Assembly: GCF_001625355.1 (NCBI RefSeq)
Contig: NZ_JSEE01000007.1
Location: 62,001-126,000 of the forward strand
Source: Marinomonas sp. TW1
GTDB lineage: Bacteria > Pseudomonadota > Gammaproteobacteria > Pseudomonadales > Marinomonadaceae
Direction: 5' to 3'
Length of the DNA: 64,000 bases
Below the pieces are notes generated by a model that was given only the letters and a program-made list of their open reading frames with translations, was not told the origin of the DNA and did not search any database. The position numbers and the translations under genes are program-made. This document shows, piece after piece, positions 33,179-44,104 of the stretch (position 1 is its first letter; each line of letters starts with the position of its first letter).

Positions 33179-33757
33179 ATGTTGATGTTAGTTGTGGGTT
33201 TGGTGATTTTTATCTGCGTTCATTCGATACGTGTAGTGGCGCCAAACTGGCGTGATATGCACCTAGAGAAAACGGGCTTGGTGCAGTGGCGCACGCGTTT
33301 TATTTTGTTGAGTGTGTTGTCGTTAGCGTTGATTGTTTTGGGTTACCAGAAAATGCGTCTTGAGCCTATCTGGTTGTGGTTCCCTCCGATCGTTGTTCAG
33401 CATATTTCCGCCTTAGTGATGTTAGTGGCTTTATTTGCTCTTGGATCGGCGATGATACCAAAGACAAGCTTGAAATCTAAAATGGGTTACCCGTTTTTAA
33501 TTGCTGTTAAATTGTGGGCTTTTGCGCACTTGATGAGTAATGGCACATTAGCGGACGTCATTTTATTCGGCAGTTTATTGGTTTGGTCTGTGGTCAGTTT
33601 TGCTGTTTATCGACGTCGTGATCGTCGTAACGGGGTGGTACGTGAAGAAGGTGGCGTGCAATATAACCTAATGGCGTTTGTCTTTGCGATGGTGTCTTGG
33701 TTTGCCATTGTGTTCTTCTTACATAAAGCGGTCATTGGTGTATCACCTTTGGTATAA
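33179..33757 (+). CDS. NnrU family membrane protein
   Basis: A 192-residue integral membrane protein with about five or six helices. VGLVIFICVHSIRVVAPNWR at the N-terminus, with its conserved His and Arg, and KLWAFAHLMSNGTLADVILFG, with conserved His and Asn, are the NnrU signatures. NnrU was linked to nitric oxide and nitrite reduction genes, but many members occur elsewhere with unknown function; no denitrification gene is seen here. The ATG at 33179 follows GAGAGGG and is preferred to 33137. It ends in a strong bidirectional terminator. Confidence 0.85.
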   Translation: MLMLVVGLVIFICVHSIRVVAPNWRDMHLEKTGLVQWRTRFILLSVLSLALIVLGYQKMRLEPIWLWFPPIVVQHISALVMLVALFALGSAMIPKTSLKSKMGYPFLIAVKLWAFAHLMSNGTLADVILFGSLLVWSVVSFAVYRRRDRRNGVVREEGGVQYNLMAFVFAMVSWFAIVFFLHKAVIGVSPLV

Positions 33758-33789
33758 CATTTTACTAGACATAATTGATGGGTGATCAA

Positions 33790-33830
33790 AAAAATGCCTG
33801 ACAGCGAAACTGTCAGGCATTTTTATTTTT
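33790..33830. terminator. Bidirectional terminator, 15-bp perfect stem
   Basis: AAAAATGCCTGACAG at 33790-33804 pairs perfectly with CTGTCAGGCATTTTT at 33810-33824 over a CGAAA loop, between the converging NnrU and chemoreceptor genes. Confidence 0.93.
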
Positions 33831-33848
33831 AAAGAGTGAAAAACAAGA

Positions 33849-35759
33849 TTAGGTTCGAAAGTGATTAATGTTTTTCATTAGGTCGTCTGAAAGTGTTTTG
33901 AGGTCTTCAGCGCGGGTCGCACTGTCTGAAGCCAGTGTGACCAGTTCGGTGGCACTTTGTTGAATGTCAGCCGTGTTTTGATTCACTTCCGCTGTAACAC
34001 TGGTTTGTTCTTCCGTTGCGGTGGCGATTTGTGCTGCACGATCATTGATCATGGCAACCGAGTGTTGGATCTGGTCTAGGCTGTTTTTTGCTTCATTGAC
34101 ATCCAATACACTGCTTTCCGCTTTGTTATGACTTAATTCGATTTTACCTACTGCGTCTTTCGTAATGCCTTGAAGTGCCTCAATCATGGACTGAATCTCT
34201 TCAATGGAGCTGTAGGTACGTTGTGACAAGACGCGAACTTCGTCTGCGACGACGGCAAATCCTCGACCCTGTTCACCTGCTCGAGCGGCTTCGATTGCGG
34301 CATTTAGTGCCAGTAAATTGGTTTGCTCAGCGATTCCAGAGATGGTGGTTAGGATGGTATTAATACCATCGGCGTTTTGGCTCAAGTTATTAATAACCTC
34401 TGCAACCCCTTCTATGTCTGAAGCTAAAGCACGAATGCTGTTTTGGCTTTTCAGGACTTGTTGTTGTCCTAGAGTGCTTGCGTTGACTGTTTCATCTGCA
34501 TTATTGGCTGTGTTAGTGGCATTGCTGGCAATTTCTTGTGTGGCTTGGGCCATCTCATGGATGGCTGTGGCCACCATGGAAATATTGCCTTGTTGCTCTT
34601 CCAGTTTTTCAGCACTCTGTTGCGATGAACGATAAGAGGCATTGGCTTGGTCAGATAAATCCACGCCGATTTTTTTTAAGTGTGAAATGGTGGTTTGTAG
34701 TAGGGCAACGAAGTGATTGAAGTTGTTGACCAGTTCTGCAATTTCGTCTTTTGAATGGGTTGTTAAACGCTGAGTAAGGTCTCCATTACCTTGAGCGATT
34801 TGCGCCATACTTTCAGAAACGCGTCGTAAGTCTTTTAATAAAATGCGTGAAATTTGCATCACGACGAGAGACACCAGCACCAATAAAATCACCACTGCAA
34901 AGAGGATGTTCATTCCCAGTTTGTAAAGTGGGGCATCTAGGGTTTTTTGGTCCATCATCAATCCTAATACCCAAGGGCTGTTCTTAATTTTACTGGCGTA
35001 CATTAAGACTTCTTGATTTTGGATCGTTAGATTGGTGAATTTAGCCGTGCGTCGGGCCTCATTTAAAAAGTTGGCTGTTAGATTAGGGGATAACTCAGTG
35101 GCTTCTTTTAGAATAAGCGCTTTGTCTGGGTGCGCAATGATTTTTCCGTTGCCATCAAGTAAGGTGCTATAGCCATTACCAAGCACTTTCAACGCGGTGA
35201 TTTTATTCAATAAGTCGTCTAAAAATACCAACCCACCAATGGCACCTTTAAACTGCCCATTGACTATGATGGGTTCAACAAAGGTCATAGAGAGTTTTTT
35301 TGTTGACGAAGAAATATAGGGTGCGGTGACATAAGCCGATTTTTTGCTCTTGGCGTCTTTGTACCAGCTGCGAACTCGCGGGTCGTAATCCGCACTGTTT
35401 AAGGAGGGATCGTGTCGATACATAGCGCCATTTTCAAGCCCTAAAAAGGTCATGCCAAAACTTAAACTGGTTTGTGCTTGTTGCAATATATCGAGAATTT
35501 GTTGTTCGTTTACTTGTGGGTTGGCCGTTAATGCCCTTTCAATTTTTTGTTTGACGGCCTTCATCGTGTTTGAACGATCATCTGACCAAGCGTTAATGTA
35601 TGTGGAGATGGATTCCGCCTGTGAACTCGCTTCCGATTTGATTTTAGCTTCACTGCTGGTGGTGAAATCGTAGAAGGATACGCCACCGACTCCGATTGCA
35701 ATAATAACGGCAACGAGTATAGCTTGTAACATGATTTTGCTTTGTAGTGAAAGGTGCAT
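33849..35759 (-). CDS. Methyl-accepting chemotaxis protein with dCache sensor
   Basis: A 636-residue chemoreceptor. A membrane helix lies at about 10-30, then a periplasmic dCache domain to about 280. The latter shows [13 protein letters not shown] near 125-135 and [20 protein letters not shown] near 157-176. A second membrane helix is at about 282-305, then HAMP, and the signalling hairpin with [20 protein letters not shown] and [15 protein letters not shown]. The RxWY pattern resembles amino-acid- or amine-sensing dCache receptors, but the aspartate expected after GAIGG is replaced by Leu. The ATG at 35759 follows CAGGAG at the right distance; 35792 has no ribosome binding site. It should act through CheA. 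Confidence 0.92.
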   Translation of the reverse strand: MHLSLQSKIMLQAILVAVIIAIGVGGVSFYDFTTSSEAKIKSEASSQAESISTYINAWSDDRSNTMKAVKQKIERALTANPQVNEQQILDILQQAQTSLSFGMTFLGLENGAMYRHDPSLNSADYDPRVRSWYKDAKSKKSAYVTAPYISSSTKKLSMTFVEPIIVNGQFKGAIGGLVFLDDLLNKITALKVLGNGYSTLLDGNGKIIAHPDKALILKEATELSPNLTANFLNEARRTAKFTNLTIQNQEVLMYASKIKNSPWVLGLMMDQKTLDAPLYKLGMNILFAVVILLVLVSLVVMQISRILLKDLRRVSESMAQIAQGNGDLTQRLTTHSKDEIAELVNNFNHFVALLQTTISHLKKIGVDLSDQANASYRSSQQSAEKLEEQQGNISMVATAIHEMAQATQEIASNATNTANNADETVNASTLGQQQVLKSQNSIRALASDIEGVAEVINNLSQNADGINTILTTISGIAEQTNLLALNAAIEAARAGEQGRGFAVVADEVRVLSQRTYSSIEEIQSMIEALQGITKDAVGKIELSHNKAESSVLDVNEAKNSLDQIQHSVAMINDRAAQIATATEEQTSVTAEVNQNTADIQQSATELVTLASDSATRAEDLKTLSDDLMKNINHFRT

Positions 35760-35988
35760 CATCTGCTCCTGGGTAGTTAGTGTGTTATCCATAAAGACTA
35801 AATTTATGGTGGTCTCAGCATTGTTCCTTTGAGTGCGTTTTTTATTCTTTCGTTGCGCTTGTCTGGTTTATTCTTATGATGTCATTGACACATTTTTTTG
35901 TTGGATCCGCTTAGCTGACAGTCCATTCTCTCTATGTTATCGTCCGCTGTTTTTGAAACGTTAGTGAATATAAGGTCAGGTTTATCAA

Positions 35989-37353
35989 ATGATTTGTGGT
36001 TTCGATTATGGCACATCTAATTGCGCAATGAGTGTTATGTCAGATAACGGAGCTCGTTTACTTCCTCTGGAAGAAAACAACGCGTTTCTGCCATCGACGT
36101 TATACGCACTCGATCGAGACTTAATAACGGAATCCGTTGGCCATAATATGCTTGATGAAGCGCAACGCCAAGCCTTTCTTCATGATAGGCAAGCCGCACT
36201 GTTACGAGCACAGCGAGTGCGTCGAGAAGAGGATATCCGGCAGGACGATCAAGTGTTGTTTTTTGGCCGAAAAGCCTTTGCTGAATATTATGATTTTCCA
36301 GAAGAGGGCTATTTTGTTAAATCGCCAAAGTCTTTTTTAGGCGGGTCGGGTTTACGTCGTGAACACATTCATTTCTTTGAGGATGTGGTGGCGTGCATGA
36401 TGCAGAATGTTAAACGAAAAGCCGAAGCCGTATTGGGGCAGCGTTTGACTCGAACCGTCATCGGCCGTCCCGTTAATTTTCAAGGTATCAATGCGGAAGC
36501 AAGTAATCGTCAAGCCCTGGATATTCTGACAACGGCCAGTAAACGAGCCGGGTTTGAGTTCGTTGAGTTCTTATATGAGCCGATTGCTGCAGGGTTAGAT
36601 TTTGAAACCAGACTCGAGCAAGACAAAACGGTTTTAGTGGTCGACATTGGTGGTGGTACGACGGATTGTGCCATGGTGAGAATGGGGCCAAGTTATGCTG
36701 AAAAACTCGATCGTAAAGAGGATTTTCTGGCTCATACTGGTGAGCGTGTTGGGGGAAATGATTTAGACATACGCATTGCCGGTAAGCATTTTATGCCATT
36801 GTTTGGAATGGACTCGAGACTTAAAACCGGTCTGCCAATGCCGACGCAATTGTATTGGAATGCCGTGACTACCAATGATGTGTCGGCTATTTCTACCTTC
36901 AATAGTCAGCAAACTCAGCAGCAGATAGAAGAGTTGTTACGAGATGCCAAGCAGCCTGAATTGATCTCTCGTTTTGCTCGATTGCGAGAAGATAAGCAAA
37001 ACTTTCACATTGTTCGTAATGCGGAAGAGGTTAAAATAGCTTTATCAAGTTCGTTATCTCATCAAGTGTCATTGGATTACATTGAAGCTGAATTGGGGTT
37101 AAGTTTGCCTCGCGAAGCCATGGCCAAATCCATCGCGCCGCCGTTGCAGAAAATGTTGTCTCTAATGACTGAAGCCATTGAGCAAGCCGGGGAGCAACCT
37201 GACCTTATCTATATTACCGGCGGCTCAGCGCAATCCCCTGTTATTCGGGCTGCCATTGAAGCTGAAATTGGTCGTATTCCTGTGGTGGATGGCGATCATT
37301 TTGGTAGTGTGGCATCTGGATTAAGCGTGTGGGCCGAGCGAATTTATCGTTAA
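35989..37353 (+). CDS. yegD: Hsp70-family ATPase YegD
   Basis: A 454-residue actin-fold ATPase. The N-terminal CGFDYGTSNCAMSVM is the first phosphate loop; GRPVNFQG and FEFVEFLYEPIAAGLDFE follow; VLVVDIGGGTTDCAMVRMG is the second phosphate loop near residue 215; and LIYITGGSAQSPVIRAAI closes the site. It covers the nucleotide-binding part of Hsp70 but lacks a normal substrate-binding domain and EEVD tail, as is usual for YegD. Its client is unknown. AAGGTCAGG precedes the ATG. It is followed after 37 bp by the FUSC gene, perhaps co-transcribed. Confidence 0.88.
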   Translation: MICGFDYGTSNCAMSVMSDNGARLLPLEENNAFLPSTLYALDRDLITESVGHNMLDEAQRQAFLHDRQAALLRAQRVRREEDIRQDDQVLFFGRKAFAEYYDFPEEGYFVKSPKSFLGGSGLRREHIHFFEDVVACMMQNVKRKAEAVLGQRLTRTVIGRPVNFQGINAEASNRQALDILTTASKRAGFEFVEFLYEPIAAGLDFETRLEQDKTVLVVDIGGGTTDCAMVRMGPSYAEKLDRKEDFLAHTGERVGGNDLDIRIAGKHFMPLFGMDSRLKTGLPMPTQLYWNAVTTNDVSAISTFNSQQTQQQIEELLRDAKQPELISRFARLREDKQNFHIVRNAEEVKIALSSSLSHQVSLDYIEAELGLSLPREAMAKSIAPPLQKMLSLMTEAIEQAGEQPDLIYITGGSAQSPVIRAAIEAEIGRIPVVDGDHFGSVASGLSVWAERIYR

Positions 37354-37390
37354 TCCGTTCATTCAGTCAGACCAATAAAGGAGTGTTTCA

Positions 37391-38461
37391 TTGCTGAAGT
37401 CAATTAAAGAGCAAGTAGGAAGTCTGTTTTCATGGAGTGACGTGAAGCGCCCTTGGCATATTGCGGTCGTGGCGGCGATTTGTGTGGGGATTCCTCCTCT
37501 TATTGGTGCGGCATTAGGGCAGTTTGCCATAGCGACCTTAGCCAGTTTGGGCGCCATGGTGATTTTATATTTACCGAAAACTCGTATGGCACATCGTATG
37601 GTGACCATGGCAATGTGTTCATTCGGCTTTATGTTGTGTTTCAGCGTGGGGGCTTTGTCGAGTTTTAATCCTTATACTGCAGCCTTGGCCTTGGCTATTT
37701 TATCCTTCGGCGCCATCGTGATCACTCGATACTACTGTTTGCCAACACCGGGGAGTTTCTTCTTTATTTTGGTGTCGGCATTGGCTATTTACTTACCGTT
37801 TGATTTGGCTAAGCTGCCAGCCAATGTCGGAATGGTGGCTTTGGGCGGTATGATGGCATGTATTATTGCTTTTATTTACAGCTTAATGACGGGAGCAAAC
37901 GATCTTCCCCTCAGTCAATTTGAAACGGATTCTCGAGTGAATGCGATTTTACTGGAAGGGTTTTTAGTCGCTTTTTTCATCGGCTTGTCTTATTTGATTG
38001 CCATGTGGTTGCAGTTAGCCAATGCTCTTTGGGTACCTATTTCCTGTGCGGCGATTCTGCAAGGGGCGACCTATCGAATGATTTGGCATCGAAATGTACA
38101 TCGAATCATAGGCACTGTGATTGGCATGGGGTTGGCTTGGTGTGTTTTTTCCATTCAGCCAAATTACTGGCATTTGGCTTTTTTCATGTTTGTGTTTCAG
38201 TTTTTAATTGAGGTTTTTATCGTTAAAAATTACGCGGCGGCGGTGATTTTCATTACCCCTTTGACTGTGATTATGGCGGAATTCACCAGTGCCGACATGT
38301 CGACTGATATCTTGTTGCAGCACAGGATATTGGACATTTTTATCGGCAGTTCCATTGGCATTATTGGCGGTACTATTTTCCATCGTACGTCTTTGCTTAA
38401 ACGTATAGAAGCGAGAATGAACGAACGTCGTTCTCTGTCTGGACGTCGGCCGCCTCAGTAA
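37391..38461 (+). CDS. FUSC-family inner-membrane transporter-like protein
   Basis: A 356-residue protein with ten or so membrane helices in two sets of about five, with the conserved block WVPISCAAILQGATYRMIWHRNVHRIIGT split around residues 215-245 (RNVHRIIGTVIGM). This block is the signature of the fusaric acid resistance/aromatic acid exporter fold. It lacks the long cytoplasmic domain of AaeB and YccS and is thus a short member. The start is a TTG at 37391 with GGAG seven bases upstream. Export of organic acids is the usual proposal for the family; the substrate here is unknown. Confidence 0.75.
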   Translation: MLKSIKEQVGSLFSWSDVKRPWHIAVVAAICVGIPPLIGAALGQFAIATLASLGAMVILYLPKTRMAHRMVTMAMCSFGFMLCFSVGALSSFNPYTAALALAILSFGAIVITRYYCLPTPGSFFFILVSALAIYLPFDLAKLPANVGMVALGGMMACIIAFIYSLMTGANDLPLSQFETDSRVNAILLEGFLVAFFIGLSYLIAMWLQLANALWVPISCAAILQGATYRMIWHRNVHRIIGTVIGMGLAWCVFSIQPNYWHLAFFMFVFQFLIEVFIVKNYAAAVIFITPLTVIMAEFTSADMSTDILLQHRILDIFIGSSIGIIGGTIFHRTSLLKRIEARMNERRSLSGRRPPQ

Positions 38462-38521
38462 TCCTTTCCTCTTAATAGAAGTGTTTTTCTATTATCAAGT
38501 TGTATCTTATTCGGTTTTTTA

Positions 38522-39913
38522 TTAAGCCATACCGGCTTTTTGCGGTTTGCCATAGAACCAGCCTTGGTGATAACGCACATCAAGACTGGTTAATCTATCT
38601 TGGTCTTCTTTGTCTTCTACGCCTTCAATGATGCAGGGGATGTTGAGGGTTTTGAAGATTTCAATGAAAGGCACTAAAAACTCGCCATTTTTTGATTTAA
38701 GAATGCTCTTGTCGATCTTAATGAAATCGAAGTCAAACTCGAAAATGTAAGAGAAGTTCGAAAAGCCAGATCCAAAGTCGTCCAAAGCAAAACGGTAACC
38801 TAGCTCTTTGAGCATTTTTATGGTCGTTTGGATTTTTTCTCGATTGAGAAACAAGTCCTCGTCTTCGGTGATTTCAATGATGATTTCTTGTCGTGCGGCG
38901 GCCTCAATGGAAGATAAATAAACCATCATTTTACTATTGACCAGATGTTTGGCAGACAGATTGATTTGAAAGTTTTTACAATGGAAATGGCTGCGTTCTG
39001 TCGAAAGCTTATCCAGCTGCCACAAGGTATGGTCGACGTAGAGGTTATGTTTCTTGATGCTGTTAATAATACCTGTAGCGTGTTCCTGATCTTGACAGCG
39101 AGTGAAAATTTCATATGAAAAAATAGAGCCACTCTGAGAATCAATAATAGGCTGGTAGACATTAAAAAAGGTATCGGAATAGATTTTGCGTTTTAACCTT
39201 TTTTTGTCTGATAAGAAGATTAAAAAAGGAATCGAGACAAATTGAAAAAACAAAAACGACAACACAAAGATAGAAAGATAAAACACAGAAGACGCGCTCA
39301 GGTCTTGTTTGTCTTGGTAACTGAAATAAAGATTGTTTATGAATTCAGAAGGCAATTCCGCTTCATTATTTTTAAGCTCTATCCCTTTGGGCTGGGTATC
39401 GATCTTGATGTTTTGCAGTAAATTATCAATGGAGGAGTGTTTGATCAAAGCATTGAATTCAATTTCTTGAGTTGATTTTTTTATTACATAAATTTGTTCG
39501 TTATACAAATTGGAAATGTGTGGGCCTGAAAACTTGAACCCTTCATGAGGCTCAGGATTACGAACTTGAATCTCACTTTCGCCCCATGAGCTGCAGGTTA
39601 AAGTGCCTCTACTATTACCTTGTTTCACAATACCAACTTCGATCACACCATCAATATTAAAAATAGACTTTCGCATGAAGTTTAGAACGTCGGTATTGCA
39701 TTGCCCTTTATAGAGGCCTGATGTCTGATTTAGCACCAGAGAAATGGAATGGAATAAATTCTCTAGGAAGGCGATTTGTTTTTCGTTATTTTGCGTTAGT
39801 TCGGCGGAGGCTTGTTGTGATAGTCGTTTGCTTTCGGCTTCTCCTAAAAAGAAGGCTAAACCAAATGAGCACAACAAACTAACCAGTGTGATCTTCACTT
39901 TCCTATGAGGCAT
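38522..39913 (-). CDS. CSS-motif and EAL-domain cyclic-di-GMP phosphodiesterase
   Basis: A 463-residue membrane protein. Membrane helices lie at about 10-27 and 205-230 and bracket a periplasmic CSS domain carrying LTCSSWGE near residue 105, whose cysteine can form a redox-sensitive disulfide with a second Cys in KGQCNTD. The EAL domain begins YEIFTR (in place of EAL, glutamate kept) and has NLSAKHLV, IIEITEDED, FALDDFGSGFSNF, DFIKIDKS, IIEGVED and QGWFYGKP, so the metal and catalytic residues are present. It should hydrolyse c-di-GMP in answer to a periplasmic redox or other signal. ATG 39913 is preferred to the TTG at 39925. A 12-bp inverted repeat lies just upstream. Confidence 0.88.
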   Translation of the reverse strand: MPHRKVKITLVSLLCSFGLAFFLGEAESKRLSQQASAELTQNNEKQIAFLENLFHSISLVLNQTSGLYKGQCNTDVLNFMRKSIFNIDGVIEVGIVKQGNSRGTLTCSSWGESEIQVRNPEPHEGFKFSGPHISNLYNEQIYVIKKSTQEIEFNALIKHSSIDNLLQNIKIDTQPKGIELKNNEAELPSEFINNLYFSYQDKQDLSASSVFYLSIFVLSFLFFQFVSIPFLIFLSDKKRLKRKIYSDTFFNVYQPIIDSQSGSIFSYEIFTRCQDQEHATGIINSIKKHNLYVDHTLWQLDKLSTERSHFHCKNFQINLSAKHLVNSKMMVYLSSIEAAARQEIIIEITEDEDLFLNREKIQTTIKMLKELGYRFALDDFGSGFSNFSYIFEFDFDFIKIDKSILKSKNGEFLVPFIEIFKTLNIPCIIEGVEDKEDQDRLTSLDVRYHQGWFYGKPQKAGMA

Positions 39914-39925
39914 GCTAACTCGCAA

Positions 39926-39977
39926 ATTTCATCGCAATAATAGAGTGTAAATTCTAGTGTTTTATTTGCGATGAAAT
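39926..39977. repeat. Perfect 12-bp inverted repeat upstream of the EAL gene
   Basis: ATTTCATCGCAA at 39926-39937 is the exact reverse complement of TTGCGATGAAAT at 39966-39977, 28 bp apart. It starts 13 bases upstream of the EAL start codon, so it could be a looped operator or a leader hairpin that hides the ribosome binding site. Confidence 0.6.
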
Positions 39978-40306
39978 AGTGTCTTTTTGTGAATGGCGGT
40001 TCCGCTCAAGGAAATATCATTGATGTATTTGTTGTACGCTTTTTCATGTTTTTTCAAAATACAAATTAAATCAAAGCGTTAAGGTTTTATGAGTGGTTGT
40101 TTCTGATGCTTGAATGATCATCTAGAGACGATTCAGAGTACAAACTGGTAACGAAAAATTACATCTTGTTGTTGTTTAGGCTGGGTATCACATGGTTTTC
40201 CCATAAATAAAAATAATACCGATTTAAAATTGCCTAATGAAGACAGAGGCAGTAGTCTTTTTGGCGTATTCTGTCGCTTAATTGAAGTACGTCAGGGTAA
40301 TGGATT
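39978..40306. other. Intergenic region before the cobalamin riboswitch
   Basis: I see no gene in these 330 AT-rich bases. They presumably carry the promoters of the leftward EAL gene and the rightward riboswitch-CbiM transcript, though no strong -10/-35 pair stands out. Confidence 0.5.
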
Positions 40307-40507
40307 ATGAAGGTGTCATGTCGCAACCTAAAAGCTGGCGACGGAGTAAACGGGAAACAGGTACGTGAAAACTAAGCCTGTGCTGCCCCCGCAACGGTAT
40401 GTTTACGCTTTGGTTAACAGATTCAATTGCACTGCGAAGGTGGGAAGGAGTTGAGTCGCGAATGTTGATCGATTAATAGGCTAACAAGTCCGGAGACCGG
40501 CCTTCAT
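40307..40507 (+). ncRNA. Cobalamin riboswitch
   Basis: The closing stem pairs ATGAAGG (40307-40313) with CCTTCAT (40501-40507). Inside are the class hallmarks in order: CGGGAAACAGGT near 40351, CTGCCCCCGCAACGGTA near 40383, CACTGCGAAGGTGGGAAGG near 40430 and AAGTCCGGAGACCGG near 40486. Binding of adenosyl- or related cobalamin normally lowers expression of the downstream gene, here the CbiM-like permease starting 73 bp later. Confidence 0.93.
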
Positions 40508-40514
40508 AGAGAGC

Positions 40515-40530
40515 GTCTATATAAGTAGAC
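40515..40530 (+). promoter_or_regulatory. Small hairpin of the riboswitch expression platform
   Basis: GTCTA at 40515-40519 pairs with TAGAC at 40526-40530. It lies between the riboswitch and the ribosome binding site TTAGGAG at about 40566 and may be part of the switching region; no T-run is present, so translational control is more likely than termination. Confidence 0.4.
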
Positions 40531-40579
40531 ACTGATTTAGCGCATACGGGTGAGTGTGTTGCATATTAGGAGATAAAAC

Positions 40580-41251
40580 ATGCATATTGAAGCGGGCGTA
40601 GTTGACGGCGCCAAGATGTTATTGAGTTATGGTACGGCTTTGGCGGCAGCGGGATTAACCCTCAAGTCGGCAGTGGAATTAATGAAACAGTCCGGTTTGT
40701 TCTCACTATTGGGAAGAAGCCTGATGACCAGTTTGTTGGTTTTATTCTTTTTTGAAGTGCTGCCTCATCAGGCCGTTGGGGTGTCAGAAGTTCACTTTAT
40801 ATTGGGCTCGACCTTATTCCTCATATTTGGTCCGGCTGCGGCGGCCATTGGTTTGGCATCAGGTTTATTGATTCAAGGGGTGTTTTTTGCGCCGTTTGAT
40901 TTGCCGCAATATGGTATGAATATGACGACCTTATTGTTGCCATTGTTTGCTATGTCCATGGTGGCGAAACGAATCATTTCACCTAATACGGCGTATGTTG
41001 ATATTTCTTATAAACAAACATTGCAGCTGTCCCTTATGTACCAAGGCGGTATTGTGGCTTGGGTCGCTTTCTGGGCTTTTTATGGGCAAGGCTTTGGGGC
41101 AGAAAATTTTAGCTCCGTTGCCAGCTTTGGTGTGGCGTATATGAGTGTTGTGTTATTGGAACCTGTATTGGATCTGGCGGTGTTAGCTGGTGCGAAGACA
41201 CTAGATCGCTTCAAACAATCTCATTTATTTGAAGCGCGTTTGTTTCATTAA
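40580..41251 (+). CDS. CbiM-like energy-coupling factor transporter permease
   Basis: A 223-residue membrane protein beginning MHIEAGVVDGAKM, similar to the N-terminus of CbiM where the free amino group and the second histidine bind Co2+. Six membrane helices follow, with FGPAAAAIGLASGLLIQGVFF near 95-115 resembling the family core. CbiM normally works with CbiN, CbiQ and the ATPase CbiO, none of which is in the neighbourhood. Control by the cobalamin riboswitch directly upstream supports a role in cobalt or corrinoid uptake. TTAGGAG is the ribosome binding site. Confidence 0.82.
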   Translation: MHIEAGVVDGAKMLLSYGTALAAAGLTLKSAVELMKQSGLFSLLGRSLMTSLLVLFFFEVLPHQAVGVSEVHFILGSTLFLIFGPAAAAIGLASGLLIQGVFFAPFDLPQYGMNMTTLLLPLFAMSMVAKRIISPNTAYVDISYKQTLQLSLMYQGGIVAWVAFWAFYGQGFGAENFSSVASFGVAYMSVVLLEPVLDLAVLAGAKTLDRFKQSHLFEARLFH

Positions 41252-41286
41252 GTTTATTCGTCAAGCCCTTAATTAAATTTAAGGGT

Positions 41287-41886
41287 TCAATGAGTTGAGC
41301 GGCATAGGTTTTTGATCATCTGATCGACCATGCCGCTTAAATCTTCTTTGTCTAAGTAAATCCCATCTAGATAGAACCTCGCCAATCCATGCAGGCTGGC
41401 CCAAGTTGTTTGGCCAATTCTTAGGGGGCTGTTGTCCGCAGGTAAGATGTTTGCCTGTTGCAGTGTCTCTACCCAATCAATCCAGGTTTTAAACGTTTGT
41501 CGCGAGGCCGCGACTAAGCTGTCGGTCGGAGTGCCTGCTTTCCAGATGACTCGTCCATACATGAGGTCATAAGTTTCACTGTGCTGTTGCGCGTATTCTA
41601 AGTAAAGGTGTACATACTGTTTAAACAGGTCTGTTGTTGGTAGCGTTTTTTTGAGTAGCTGGCAAAGCAGTTCTTCCTGCTCGTAAAAGCCTTTTTCTGC
41701 TAAGGCACATAAGAGAGCATTTTTATCTTTAAAGTGGTGGTAAGGCGCAGTGCGTGATACGCCAACGACATCGGCCAGTTTGCGCATGCTTAAACTTTCT
41801 ACGCCATGCTCTTTGATTAAACTGGAAGCGGAATCCAGTAACGACTTGGTGAGATCACCATGATGATATTTTTTTGAGTTTGTCAT
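41287..41886 (-). CDS. TetR-family transcriptional regulator
   Basis: A 199-residue repressor. Residues 9-60 hold the TetR DNA-binding domain: KYHHGDLTKSLLDSASSLI, VESLSMRKLADVVGVSRTAPYHHF and KDKNALLCALAEKGF. The C-terminal all-helical ligand domain, with MYGRVIWKAG, is of the WHG/TetR_C type found in acyl-CoA- and lipid-responsive members. It is divergent from fadH with two TTGAC-GTCAA palindromes in the 123-bp gap, so it very probably controls fadH and itself. The ligand is likely an acyl-CoA or similar, which is an inference. Confidence 0.9.
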   Translation of the reverse strand: MTNSKKYHHGDLTKSLLDSASSLIKEHGVESLSMRKLADVVGVSRTAPYHHFKDKNALLCALAEKGFYEQEELLCQLLKKTLPTTDLFKQYVHLYLEYAQQHSETYDLMYGRVIWKAGTPTDSLVAASRQTFKTWIDWVETLQQANILPADNSPLRIGQTTWASLHGLARFYLDGIYLDKEDLSGMVDQMIKNLCRSTH

Positions 41887-41909
41887 GTGGTGATTATTAT
41901 CCGGCTAAC

Positions 41910-41922
41910 TTGACAATGTCAA
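41910..41922. promoter_or_regulatory. TetR operator copy 1
   Basis: TTGACAATGTCAA is a perfect odd-centre palindrome (TTGACA, A, TGTCAA) 24 bp before the tetR start. Confidence 0.75.
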
Positions 41923-41936
41923 AATGAAAACTTATC

Positions 41937-41949
41937 TTGACGGTGTCAA
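41937..41949. promoter_or_regulatory. TetR operator copy 2
   Basis: TTGACGGTGTCAA has the same TTGAC/GTCAA arms as copy 1, whose centre is 27 bp away. It lies 61 bp before fadH. Two near-identical palindromes in a divergent promoter region are the expected layout for the neighbouring TetR repressor. Confidence 0.75.
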
Positions 41950-41985
41950 CATTGCGAGCGGGCAGCTGCAATGGTTAAAATTTAA

Positions 41986-44031
<2,046 letters not shown>

Positions 44032-44077
44032 CCAGACTGTCAATAATGAAGGACACGATCCTCATTCATTGCCTTAG

Positions 44078-44104
44078 AAAAGCCTCATTACTGTGAGGCT
44101 TTTT
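44078..44104. terminator. Bidirectional terminator after fadH
   Basis: AAAAGCCTCA at 44078-44087 pairs with TGAGGCTTTT at 44094-44103 around TTACTG. The loop contains the stop codon of the converging membrane-protein gene. Confidence 0.85.
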
